Of a DNA stretch of 37,656 nucleotides, positions 9,718 through 16,175 are shown one piece after another. The notes under the pieces are model-generated. The model saw nothing but the letters and a program-made list of their open reading frames with translations, was not told the DNA's origin and searched no databases. The stretch is from an uncultured Bacilli bacterium (GTDB lineage: Bacteria > Bacillota_I > Bacilli_A > RF39 > UBA660): the NCBI GenBank assembly GCA_944332005.1, contig CALVJD010000036.1, positions 1 to 37,656 on the forward strand, in the 5' to 3' direction. The translations under genes and the position numbers were made by a program. Within the stretch, counting starts at the first letter, position 1, and each line of letters begins with the position of its first letter.

Positions 9718-10146
9718 TTATACCTGATTATATGCATATATTCTCGTTCTAGACGTGATATCATAAAGCCAAAAATAATCTTTATTTTCAAAATCACAAA
9801 CAAATAAATAAGGACTATAAAAAGAAAGATTTAGAAAAACATTCGGTAAATTTTCTTTGGTAAGTAAGACAAGACATGAATAATTCAGTTCTAGTAAATA
9901 AGTTTGATCATATTTATGATCGACAAAATAATAACGTTTCTTTTTTTCCACGTGATACTTTTTACTAAAATATTCTTGTAATTGTGATACATCAAAAGGA
10001 TCACATATTTGATTATAGAGGGATAACCCTTCTGTATATTCCTTTGTCTCTCTTAATTTTTGTAACGATAGAAAAAGGAATGATTCCTTTCCAAGATAAG
10101 CCTCATAGCTAGAACGTCGCAAGTGAAAAACATAATATTTCCGCAT
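9718..10146 (-). CDS. sirA: SirA-like sporulation inhibitor of replication
   Basis: SirA binds DnaA domain I early in sporulation and blocks new rounds of replication. The 142-residue product begins MRKYYVFHLRRSSYEAYLGK, resembling the SirA start (YYxYxI...A..YFG+E), and its C-terminal YSPYLFVCDFENKDYFWLYD resembles the SPCFLAMDF...GWL segment of B. subtilis SirA. The ATG at 10146 has GGGTGAT upstream; a GTG at 10158 is less likely. Context is the best support: tkt-sirA-yneF is the Bacillus order. A perfect Spo0A box lies 42 nt upstream. Sequence similarity is low overall, so identity rests on both ends of the protein plus synteny. Confidence 0.75.
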   Translation of the reverse strand: MRKYYVFHLRRSSYEAYLGKESFLFLSLQKLRETKEYTEGLSLYNQICDPFDVSQLQEYFSKKYHVEKKKRYYFVDHKYDQTYLLELNYSCLVLLTKENLPNVFLNLSFYSPYLFVCDFENKDYFWLYDITSRTRIYAYNQV

Positions 10147-10187
10147 CGTATCACCCACTTTACTATAACAGAAAAAAGGATTACTAT

Positions 10188-10199
10188 TTTGTCGAAAAA
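10188..10199. promoter_or_regulatory. Perfect Spo0A box upstream of sirA
   Basis: TTTGTCGAAAAA matches the B. subtilis Spo0A consensus at all 12 positions. It lies between tkt and sirA, overlapping the tkt terminator, with a TATAGT -10-like element at about 10160-10170 between it and the sirA start. B. subtilis sirA is activated by Spo0A~P. Confidence 0.65.
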
Positions 10200-10223
10200 A
10201 GAAACTACAAAAATAGTTTCTTT
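10192..10223 (-). terminator. Terminator of tkt
   Basis: A 10-bp stem (AAAGAAACTA / TAGTTTCTTT, 6-nt loop) overlaps the tkt stop codon and is followed by TTTTTT on the minus strand. Confidence 0.8.
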
Positions 10224-12169
10224 ACTCTTTCTTCTAATGATTTATAATCGTAGTGATATTTCTTTAAAATTTGATCACGAGAACCACTTGCTCCAAAATG
10301 ATCAATCGTTAGTAAGTAAGAAGAATTATAGACAAACTGATGCCATCCAAATGAAGAACCAGCTTCTATTACGACCGTTCTTATCCCTTTTGGTAATAGC
10401 GTGTCACGATACTCTTTTGGTTGTTCCAAAAACAATTCCATACAAGGCATACTGACGACTCGAAGATCGAGTTTTTCTCTTTCATATAACTTCGTAGCAA
10501 TCCGCAAAGCGGTATGTACTTGATTTCCTGTCGCTATCAAAATACCATGTAAGTATTGCTTCTCTTTACGAACAACATAAGCTCCCTTCGCTACTTCTTC
10601 ACTGCTAGTCGTTGCAAGTTGTTCTACTTCTACTTTCGAAAGAATGAGTGCACTTGGCTTTTCTTTTTCTTTTAAAATATAGTTCCAACACCCTAACAAT
10701 TCTTTTCCATCACAAGGACGATATACATTTAAATTAGGTTCACTACGTAACATAGCAAGTTGTTCTACTGGTTGATGAGTCGGCCCATCACTTCCAATCT
10801 CAATCGAATCATGAGAAAAAAGATAAATTACCGGGAGTTTCATTAAAGATGACATGCGAATCGCCGGTTTCAGATAATCTGAAAAAGTTAAGAAAGTAGA
10901 ACCAAACACCTGAAAATTAGTAAGAGCTAAGCCATTTAAAATAGCTCCCATAGCATGTTCTCTTACTCCAAACCAAATATTCTTCCCTAAGTAATTATCC
11001 TTTGTCAAATCATCGCCTTTATCGATATAACTCTTAACAGAAGTCGATAAATCAGCACTTCCACCAATAAAATAAGGAATTTCTCGAGCAATATGATTTA
11101 GGAAAGTTGCATTCGTCTTTCGGGTTGCTTCCTTCTCCTCTCTCATGAAAGAAAATGGCGTTTTTAATAAATCAATTTCTTTCTTTTTTCCAAAAATAAA
11201 ATCTAAATTAGACAAATCAGAATGTTCATTATGATAATCTTGATATCTTTTTGCCCATTCTTCATAAGCAAGCTTGGTATGTTTTAACATTTCAGCACGG
11301 AACATGTTTTCACTATTCGGCAAGGTTGTAAATGGTTCATGATCGATTCCCCACTTCTCTTTCAACTGATAAATATCTTCATCATCCAAGACTTTGCCGT
11401 GAACTTCGTGACTTCCCGCTAACTTCGAACCATTTCCAATAATCGTTCGTACTTCGATTAAAGTTGGTTTATCATTTTTCTTAGCTTTCGTAATTGTTCG
11501 ATCAATCTCAGCGACATTTTCTCCATCTTTGACCAGTTCAGTATCCCATCCCATCGCTTCAAAACGAGCACGAACATTCTCTGTAAATGCCATATCCGTC
11601 GATCCATCTAAACTTGTTTGATTCGAATCATATAAGACGATTAAATTGTTTAACTTCCAAGTTCCAGCTAAACTTGCCGCTTCATAGCTGATTCCTTCCA
11701 TTAAATCACCATCACCACATAATACATATACATGATAATGAAAAAGTGATTCCCCTTTCGAAGTGACAAAACGATGTTCTAATATTTTTTCTCCTAGTGC
11801 TAGTCCGACAGCTGTTGCAATCCCTTGACCAAGCGGACCTGTAGAAACCTCTACGCCCGGTGTAACCCCTACTTCTGGATGTCCAGGAGTACGAGAATCA
11901 ATTTGACGAAATTGCATCAAATCTTCTTTCGTTAAATAACCAGCCATATAAAGTGTCGCATATAAAATAGCCGAACCATGACCTGCAGACATGACGAAAC
12001 GATCACGGTTTGGCCATTTAGGATCATTTACATTAATATTGATATGATGAGCATACAAACAATATAGCATCGTAGCAGCATCCAACACGATACCCGAATG
12101 TCCATTTCCAGCCTTTTTAATCATATCGATTCCTAATGACTTCATATTATTGATTACTTGTTCTTGCAT
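10205..12169 (-). CDS. tkt: Transketolase
   Basis: Transketolase moves two-carbon ketol units in the non-oxidative pentose phosphate pathway using thiamine diphosphate. N-terminal PP domain: GNGHSG, GPLGQGIA (111-118), and the ThDP/metal motif GDGDLMEG (152-159) with DSNQTSLDG about 30 residues later. PYR domain: FGVREHAM with the conserved catalytic Glu404, then SHDSIEIGSDGPTHQP. Length 654 is normal. AGAGGTGG precedes the ATG. The gene has its own promoter and terminator and sits between the SOS microprotein gene and sirA, as tkt does in Bacillus. Confidence 0.97.
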   Translation of the reverse strand: MQEQVINNMKSLGIDMIKKAGNGHSGIVLDAATMLYCLYAHHININVNDPKWPNRDRFVMSAGHGSAILYATLYMAGYLTKEDLMQFRQIDSRTPGHPEVGVTPGVEVSTGPLGQGIATAVGLALGEKILEHRFVTSKGESLFHYHVYVLCGDGDLMEGISYEAASLAGTWKLNNLIVLYDSNQTSLDGSTDMAFTENVRARFEAMGWDTELVKDGENVAEIDRTITKAKKNDKPTLIEVRTIIGNGSKLAGSHEVHGKVLDDEDIYQLKEKWGIDHEPFTTLPNSENMFRAEMLKHTKLAYEEWAKRYQDYHNEHSDLSNLDFIFGKKKEIDLLKTPFSFMREEKEATRKTNATFLNHIAREIPYFIGGSADLSTSVKSYIDKGDDLTKDNYLGKNIWFGVREHAMGAILNGLALTNFQVFGSTFLTFSDYLKPAIRMSSLMKLPVIYLFSHDSIEIGSDGPTHQPVEQLAMLRSEPNLNVYRPCDGKELLGCWNYILKEKEKPSALILSKVEVEQLATTSSEEVAKGAYVVRKEKQYLHGILIATGNQVHTALRIATKLYEREKLDLRVVSMPCMELFLEQPKEYRDTLLPKGIRTVVIEAGSSFGWHQFVYNSSYLLTIDHFGASGSRDQILKKYHYDYKSLEERVKKLFL

Positions 12170-12195
12170 AAGCCACCTCTTATTATTCTGTAATT

Positions 12196-12224
12196 AGTAT
12201 ACCATATTTTCTGTGGCATGGAAA
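12196..12224 (-). promoter_or_regulatory. Promoter of tkt
   Basis: On the minus strand TTTCCA (12219-12224), 17 nt, then TATACT (12196-12201) with an extended TG at -14/-15. It begins right after the stop codon of the 48-residue ORF. Confidence 0.55.
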
Positions 12225-12227
12225 TAT

Positions 12228-12374
12228 TTATTGCATATTCATGACAATCATTTCTCTATCACTTTCGACTTTATTTTCTTCCATTTTTTTTGATGAACTA
12301 GCATTAAAATAAGCAAACCCAATCACAAAAATGGCAAATCCAATCATAACTTTACTTTTTAAAATTTCTTTCAT
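12228..12374 (-). CDS. 48-residue SOS-controlled membrane microprotein (YneA position)
   Basis: This short ORF encodes a basic MKEILKSKV start, one TM helix (about 8-25, IGFAIFVIGFAYF) and a charged 23-residue tail (SSKKMEENKVESDREM...). GGGAGG lies 7 nt before the ATG. Its promoter is TTGACA-17-TAAGAT with a perfect LexA box filling the spacer, and a second LexA box lies just upstream. It is divergent from lexA and followed by tkt, the place of the SOS division inhibitor yneA in Bacillus. YneA is about 100 residues with a TM helix and a LysM domain; no LysM is present here. SOS-induced division arrest is inference from position and topology. It resembles no family I recognise by sequence. 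Confidence 0.8.
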   Translation of the reverse strand: MKEILKSKVMIGFAIFVIGFAYFNASSSKKMEENKVESDREMIVMNMQ

Positions 12375-12398
12375 ACTATTCCTCCCTTTGTTGATTTC

Positions 12399-12427
12399 AT
12401 CTTATCACGAACGATTGTTCGTGTCAA
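12399..12427 (-). promoter_or_regulatory. LexA-controlled promoter of the SOS microprotein gene
   Basis: On the minus strand a perfect TTGACA (12422-12427), a 17-nt spacer and TAAGAT (12399-12404). The spacer contains the complete LexA box at 12408-12421, so bound LexA would occlude RNA polymerase. Confidence 0.85.
12408..12421. promoter_or_regulatory. LexA (SOS) box 1
   Basis: CGAACGATTGTTCG is a perfect palindrome-type match to the Firmicutes CGAAC-N4-GTTCG operator, sitting between the -35 and -10 of the microprotein gene. Confidence 0.92.
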
Positions 12428-12435
12428 TATCTTTA

Positions 12436-12449
12436 TGAACATTCGTTCG
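12436..12449. promoter_or_regulatory. LexA (SOS) box 2
   Basis: TGAACATTCGTTCG matches the LexA operator with one changed base at the left end. It lies 8 bp upstream of the -35 of the microprotein gene and may give cooperative repression. Confidence 0.8.
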
Positions 12450-12531
12450 TCTTTTGACACTAGCGTTGTCAAAAAATCATTACTATTTCAATCTTTTCCT
12501 TATGATAATTTCCAATTTTTTTACCTTTTTA

Positions 12532-12545
12532 CGAACAATTGTTTG
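12532..12545. promoter_or_regulatory. LexA (SOS) box 3, lexA operator
   Basis: CGAACAATTGTTTG matches the LexA operator with one mismatch and overlaps the -35 of lexA, as expected for autorepression. Confidence 0.87.
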
Positions 12546-12571
12546 ACTTTTCTATTAATATATGGTAAACT
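12543..12571 (+). promoter_or_regulatory. Promoter of lexA
   Basis: TTGACT (12543-12548), 17-nt spacer, TAAACT (12566-12571) with an extended TG at 12563-12564. LexA box 3 overlaps its -35. Confidence 0.8.
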
Positions 12572-12605
12572 GTAAATGTAATGAAATAAAAAGGAGGTTT
12601 TACAT

Positions 12606-13223
12606 TTGGAAAAACTCACAAGAAAACAAGAAGAAATTATGAATTTTATAAAAGAATATGTCGTATCACATGGATATCCACCTACTGTTCGCGAAATAGC
12701 GAAAGGAGTTGGCGTATCAAGTCCAGCTACCATTCAAGCCCATTTAAACAACTTGGAACATAAAGGTGTTATCAAAAAAGATGGAGCCAAAAATCGTGCG
12801 ATTGAATTATTAGTTGAAAATGAATTTGCTATGCAAGATACAAATGTTGTCGAAGTACCACTTTTAGGAAAAATTACTGCTGGTAATCCTATCGAAGCAA
12901 TCGAAAGACCAGATGAATACTTTTCTTTACCAGCATACTTAATCCCGAATAACAAAGAAGTATTTACGTTACTCGTAAGTGGAAACAGCATGATCAATGC
13001 CGGAATCTTCGATGGCGATATCGTAATCGTCGAAAAGCAAAATACAGCACGTAACGGAGAAATCGTCGTAGCCATGACAGATGAAAATGAAGTTACTTTA
13101 AAAACCTTTTACAAAGAGGCAAATTATTTCCGCCTTCAACCAGAAAATGATACGATGGATCCCATCATTTTAAATAATGTAACAATTCTTGGAAAAGCAG
13201 TTGGTTTATATCGTAAATTATAG
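12606..13223 (+). CDS. lexA: LexA, SOS repressor
   Basis: LexA represses SOS genes and cleaves itself when RecA filaments form on damaged DNA. The start is TTG with GGAGG 8 nt upstream. The N-terminal winged-helix domain (1-70) has the family fingerprint LTRKQEEIMNFI, GYPPTVREIA and SSPATIQAHL. The self-cleavage site is Ala92-Gly93 (GKITAGNPIEA), and the Ser128 (VSGNSM) and Lys166 (VTLKTF) dyad is intact. Length 205 equals B. subtilis LexA. The three CGAAC-type boxes in the divergent region are its presumed operators. It ends at a strong terminator. Confidence 0.98.
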   Translation: MEKLTRKQEEIMNFIKEYVVSHGYPPTVREIAKGVGVSSPATIQAHLNNLEHKGVIKKDGAKNRAIELLVENEFAMQDTNVVEVPLLGKITAGNPIEAIERPDEYFSLPAYLIPNNKEVFTLLVSGNSMINAGIFDGDIVIVEKQNTARNGEIVVAMTDENEVTLKTFYKEANYFRLQPENDTMDPIILNNVTILGKAVGLYRKL

Positions 13224-13224
13224 T

Positions 13225-13260
13225 AAAAAGAGTTATCAAGTAAGTTTGATAACTCTTTTT
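13225..13260 (+). terminator. Terminator of lexA (probably bidirectional)
   Basis: A 15-bp perfect stem (from AAAAAGAGTTATCAA, 6-nt loop) is followed by T residues on the plus strand. The A-rich left arm gives a T run on the minus strand too, serving the convergent surface-protein gene. Confidence 0.9.
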
Positions 13261-13279
13261 TATTTAACAACTTCAATAT

Positions 13280-13408
13280 TTACGGAGTAAGAACAAGGCG
13301 AAAAGAACGGGTGCTATAAGACGTCCCAGTGTAGCGACCAAAGTAGAACTGCCCTGTGAGTACACCATCATAGTGAGCAGCACCTCGGTTGAGCCAAGGA
13401 AGAGACGA
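13280..13408 (-). other. Candidate variable region (VR) of a diversity-generating retroelement
   Basis: The last 42 codons stand out by composition: I counted 62 G/C in the 120 nt before the stop (52%), far above the AT-rich body, with codons rare nearby (CTC, GGG, CAG, CGC, ACG). Many codons end in C or T with variable first and second bases (CAC, TAT, GAT, TTC, TAC, CGC, AGC), the pattern left by A-directed mutagenesis of AAC/AAT codons. No template repeat is visible in this window, so the call rests on composition and protein motif. Confidence 0.5.
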
Positions 13409-14680
13409 ATCCACAAATAGGGAATTGTTGGAATACCACTTGTTATGTGGTCTTGATGTTCCATCACCATCCGTAAAGGTCACAAATGGTCCCATCTCTC
13501 CAGTCGCATCTCCTAAAATTCTATTTTGATAACTACTTTCCGTACTATTGCTTAAGTATACATCAAAATACTTACTGTCATAATTCTTTATATTGGTAGC
13601 ATTAAATCCACTCTCTCCATAATTTTCGGATATATAAGACGCCATATATTCATTTGCTCCTCCCGACATATCGTAGGTTCCCGTAATATTCCCAGTCGTA
13701 CTCGCTAGATATCCTATTTCACTATTGTAAGGCATATTATAATTGCTTCCATTTCCATAGGTTCCTGGATAAATACTTTGATTTAATGTTAATAAACTAG
13801 ACATCCCTGTGATATAAGAACTATTATTGTTAATATTTACTTCACCGCTGATTCCATAAATAGAATGACTTAAATAAGCAACGGCTCCCCACTCCGTATT
13901 CTTCATCATATGCGAATCATTCTCTCTTGAATAGTTATAAGCATTTACAAACATGTTATAAACAGTTTGATTTTGAATCGATGATTGATTGGGTTTTACA
14001 GTGATATTAGAGATACTTCCCGTTGGTTCAAACTTCCCTACCCAGAATCCATCTACATCCATACTGATGAATGCTGGATGGGTCATGTATTCGCCATTAT
14101 CACATTCTCCACTCTCTCCGCTTGTCATGGGTGTTGCACATGACTCTCCTTCGATATCGGTTGTATTATTGGTATCGAAGATAATGTCGATCGAATGAGC
14201 GAGTGTTAAAGTATCACTTACATTTACATTCCATAGCTTATATTTATACTTTGGTATCCATACAAAATAACTTCTAATATCACTTTCTAAAATGATATCT
14301 CCTATTTTATATTCTTTACTTGGATTATCGATTAAATGAATCGCATTCGCCCACTCTTTCTTACAATAGTTATACCATTCCTGAGTCGTATCCGCATAGG
14401 TTACTACTCCATCATCCGATAGTGTTACAGGAATTAAATCCGTTCCTAGATTGGGCTTTGCTACATTGTTACAATTACCAGTAATGGTAGTTGCATTCTC
14501 AGATAATTCGTAGAGTTCATCTAATGCTCCTTGGACATCGGTGTTACTGGTTCCACTAATAGCGTTATCATATCCGACTTCTTTTGCTTCATATAACGTC
14601 GTTACCGCATAAACGCTAACTGAAGTCATGAGTAATCCTCCCAATACGAATGACAATAATTGCTTTACTTTACTTTCCAT
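13280..14680 (-). CDS. C-type-lectin/FGE-fold surface protein with DGR-like variable C-terminus
   Basis: The 466-residue protein has an N-terminal signal or anchor helix (about 8-28) and then YDNAISGTSNTDVQGALDEL, a motif common after the anchor of gut Firmicutes surface proteins. The second half carries formylglycine-generating-enzyme/CLec features: DGFWVGKFE, TEWGAVAYL, TYDMSGGANEYM, DATGEMGPF, and a last segment PWLNRGAAHYDG...FRLVLTP. This resembles target proteins of diversity-generating retroelements, whose variable region is the C-terminal CLec segment ending in FRxVL. The FGE catalytic cysteine pair is not evident, so enzymatic activity is unlikely. No reverse transcriptase is in the window. 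GGATGATAGG precedes the ATG. Ligand binding at the surface is inference. Confidence 0.8.
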   Translation of the reverse strand: MESKVKQLLSFVLGGLLMTSVSVYAVTTLYEAKEVGYDNAISGTSNTDVQGALDELYELSENATTITGNCNNVAKPNLGTDLIPVTLSDDGVVTYADTTQEWYNYCKKEWANAIHLIDNPSKEYKIGDIILESDIRSYFVWIPKYKYKLWNVNVSDTLTLAHSIDIIFDTNNTTDIEGESCATPMTSGESGECDNGEYMTHPAFISMDVDGFWVGKFEPTGSISNITVKPNQSSIQNQTVYNMFVNAYNYSRENDSHMMKNTEWGAVAYLSHSIYGISGEVNINNNSSYITGMSSLLTLNQSIYPGTYGNGSNYNMPYNSEIGYLASTTGNITGTYDMSGGANEYMASYISENYGESGFNATNIKNYDSKYFDVYLSNSTESSYQNRILGDATGEMGPFVTFTDGDGTSRPHNKWYSNNSLFVDSSLPWLNRGAAHYDGVLTGQFYFGRYTGTSYSTRSFRLVLTP

Positions 14681-14700
14681 CCTATCATCCTTTCAACACA

Positions 14701-14799
14701 AAAAGAGGGGTATAAATACCCCCCCCCCGTGTGCATATCGCAATCAAGGGCTTTCCTTTACTTTTCATGCCTTCGCACACTATATTACTATTTCTTTAT
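14701..14799 (-). promoter_or_regulatory. Structured 5' leader with poly-G tract and attenuator hairpin
   Basis: The transcript of the CLec-fold gene begins with a leader of about 120 nt. It holds a possible closing stem GTGTGC (14775-14780 side) with GCACAC (14729-14734 side), then a run of exactly ten G on the minus strand (14719-14728). Next comes a terminator-like hairpin using four of those G (GGGGTA / TACCCC, 14707-14722) followed by CTCTTTTT. I could not assign it to a known riboswitch class. The G run could vary in length and shift hairpin strength. Confidence 0.55.
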
Positions 14800-14805
14800 G
14801 AATTC

Positions 14806-14835
14806 ATTATAACAGATTTACTTCTCTTTTTTCAA
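14806..14835 (-). promoter_or_regulatory. Promoter of the CLec-fold surface-protein gene
   Basis: On the minus strand TTGAAA (14830-14835), 18 nt, then a perfect TATAAT (14806-14811) with an extended TG. It starts directly after the stop codon of the upstream PemK-fusion gene. Confidence 0.75.
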
Positions 14836-14840
14836 GTAAT

Positions 14841-16100
14841 CTAATATTTTTTATTTCTTTTTTTACTTTTTTTCTTAGTGAGTTCTATTTGTGCATTCTT
14901 TAAGTAACTTTTTGTAACCGAAAGTTCGCCTCTCGCTCTGTCTATTTCTTTTTTCAATTCTTCTAATTGGATTATTTTTTGAGAAATTGACTTGTTCGTT
15001 TCTTCTTTTTGATCGATCAATTCTTGTAGTTCTAACCATAGTGTTTCTACATCTAAGCCTAAATTTTTTAATATTGCTCTTTGTAATTCTACTACTTCAT
15101 TTTTATCTAATTCATAGTTAGTCGGTGAAAGTTTCACTTGAGGCACACATTCCATTTGATTGGTTAATACAAAACTATTTTTAAACAGATCTACCGCTAC
15201 ACTGGTTTCATATTTTTGTCTTTTTTGATTTGACGTCATTGGAAGAATGATCGCTTCATTTAAACGGCTATTAATTCGTGAATCACTTGATACTACGACA
15301 CATGGGTGTTTTCCAGTAGGATTGTCCTCACTCGCTCTATCAGGAAAATGATACCAATAAATATCATATTGATGAGCTGATTTTGGTGCTAAAGTAGAAC
15401 CTTCTTCCACTTTTTTTGATGATTCATAATGATCTTCACAATACATTTTCTCTTCGATAATATGGTTTTCGTTTTCTTTCATGATAATCCAATTATGAAT
15501 AATAGTTTCATTTTGCATAATTTCTTTATCCGTTAAATTGATAAATTGGTTAAAATAGACATATTGACAATAAACTTTTTTATTAAGTGTTTCAAATATA
15601 GGAGAAAGTTTCTTTAATTTTTTTAAAAGAAGGATTTTCTTCTGATGATCTTCTTGAAAAAACATCCTCGTCTTGCTCATATATTCCATATAATCATGGT
15701 TTAATTTTCTTTCTTTATTCATGAAATAAAAAATTCTTGCATTGTCTTCCACTTCTAAACTTAATTCATAAATTTTAGCTTTGTACTCATCATCAGTCTT
15801 GAATTGATCTAATACATAGTTTTGGCGATCTAATTGATATACGCTAATTTTACGTTTGATGCCGTCGACTTTAAAAGAAGAAACAGCTGTCAATCCTCCT
15901 GGAAAAAGGGGTTCATCATAATGGCTCTTTAAATTTTCTACATCATGTTTGTTCATTTTTATTGTTTTACTTTCCGCTAATTTCATCCAATTATAATAGG
16001 TTGGAATAGAAATTTCTAATTTTTGAGCAATCTCACTTACTTTTTTACCTTCTTTTTTCCATTGCAATAATAGTGCTAGTTTATCTTCTGTAACTTTCAT
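14841..16100 (-). CDS. HTH - PemK/MazF-like - coiled-coil fusion protein
   Basis: This 419-residue protein begins with a helix-turn-helix (about 7-42, KVSEIAQKLEISIPTYYNWM), followed by about 200 residues of unrecognised charged, mostly helical sequence. A PemK/MazF-like domain (about 244-345) follows: YDIYWYHFPD, a GKHPCVVVSSD strand where MazF proteins carry RPxxVis, and AIILPMTSN matching the PLTS strand. The tail (about 350-419) is a coiled coil ending in a Lys-rich stretch. MazF/PemK toxins are ribosome-independent RNases of about 110 residues with a separate antitoxin; here no antitoxin gene is adjacent and the domain is embedded. It might be an RNase, a degenerate binding module or a regulator. 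Start: AAGGAAGA SD behind a consensus promoter. Confidence 0.7.
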   Translation of the reverse strand: MKVTEDKLALLLQWKKEGKKVSEIAQKLEISIPTYYNWMKLAESKTIKMNKHDVENLKSHYDEPLFPGGLTAVSSFKVDGIKRKISVYQLDRQNYVLDQFKTDDEYKAKIYELSLEVEDNARIFYFMNKERKLNHDYMEYMSKTRMFFQEDHQKKILLLKKLKKLSPIFETLNKKVYCQYVYFNQFINLTDKEIMQNETIIHNWIIMKENENHIIEEKMYCEDHYESSKKVEEGSTLAPKSAHQYDIYWYHFPDRASEDNPTGKHPCVVVSSDSRINSRLNEAIILPMTSNQKRQKYETSVAVDLFKNSFVLTNQMECVPQVKLSPTNYELDKNEVVELQRAILKNLGLDVETLWLELQELIDQKEETNKSISQKIIQLEELKKEIDRARGELSVTKSYLKNAQIELTKKKSKKRNKKY

Positions 16101-16123
16101 ATTCTTCCTTCTTCCCCCGACAT

Positions 16124-16151
16124 ATTATAGCAGAAATTATTAAATTGTCAA
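16124..16151 (-). promoter_or_regulatory. Consensus promoter of the HTH-PemK fusion gene
   Basis: On the minus strand perfect TTGACA (16146-16151), 16-nt spacer with an extended TG, and perfect TATAAT (16124-16129). It is one of the strongest sigma-A promoters in the window. Confidence 0.85.
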
Positions 16152-16175
16152 AAAAAAGATAGATTGCTCTATCTT
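16150..16175 (-). terminator. Terminator of the rhomboid gene
   Basis: A 7-bp stem AGATAGA/TCTATCT with a 4-nt loop overlaps the rhomboid stop codon and is followed by TTTTTTT on the minus strand. The next promoter begins inside its T run. Confidence 0.8.

Noticed and set aside
14719-14799. c-di-GMP (GEMM) or preQ1 riboswitch in the surface-protein leader
   Set aside because: The conserved core segments of these classes are not found; the leader is left unassigned.
14841-16100. Classical MazEF/PemIK toxin-antitoxin pair
   Set aside because: No small antitoxin ORF is adjacent and the domain is internal to a long fusion protein.
13280-16100. Complete diversity-generating retroelement
   Set aside because: No reverse transcriptase, Avd gene or template repeat is present in the window; only a target-like gene is seen.
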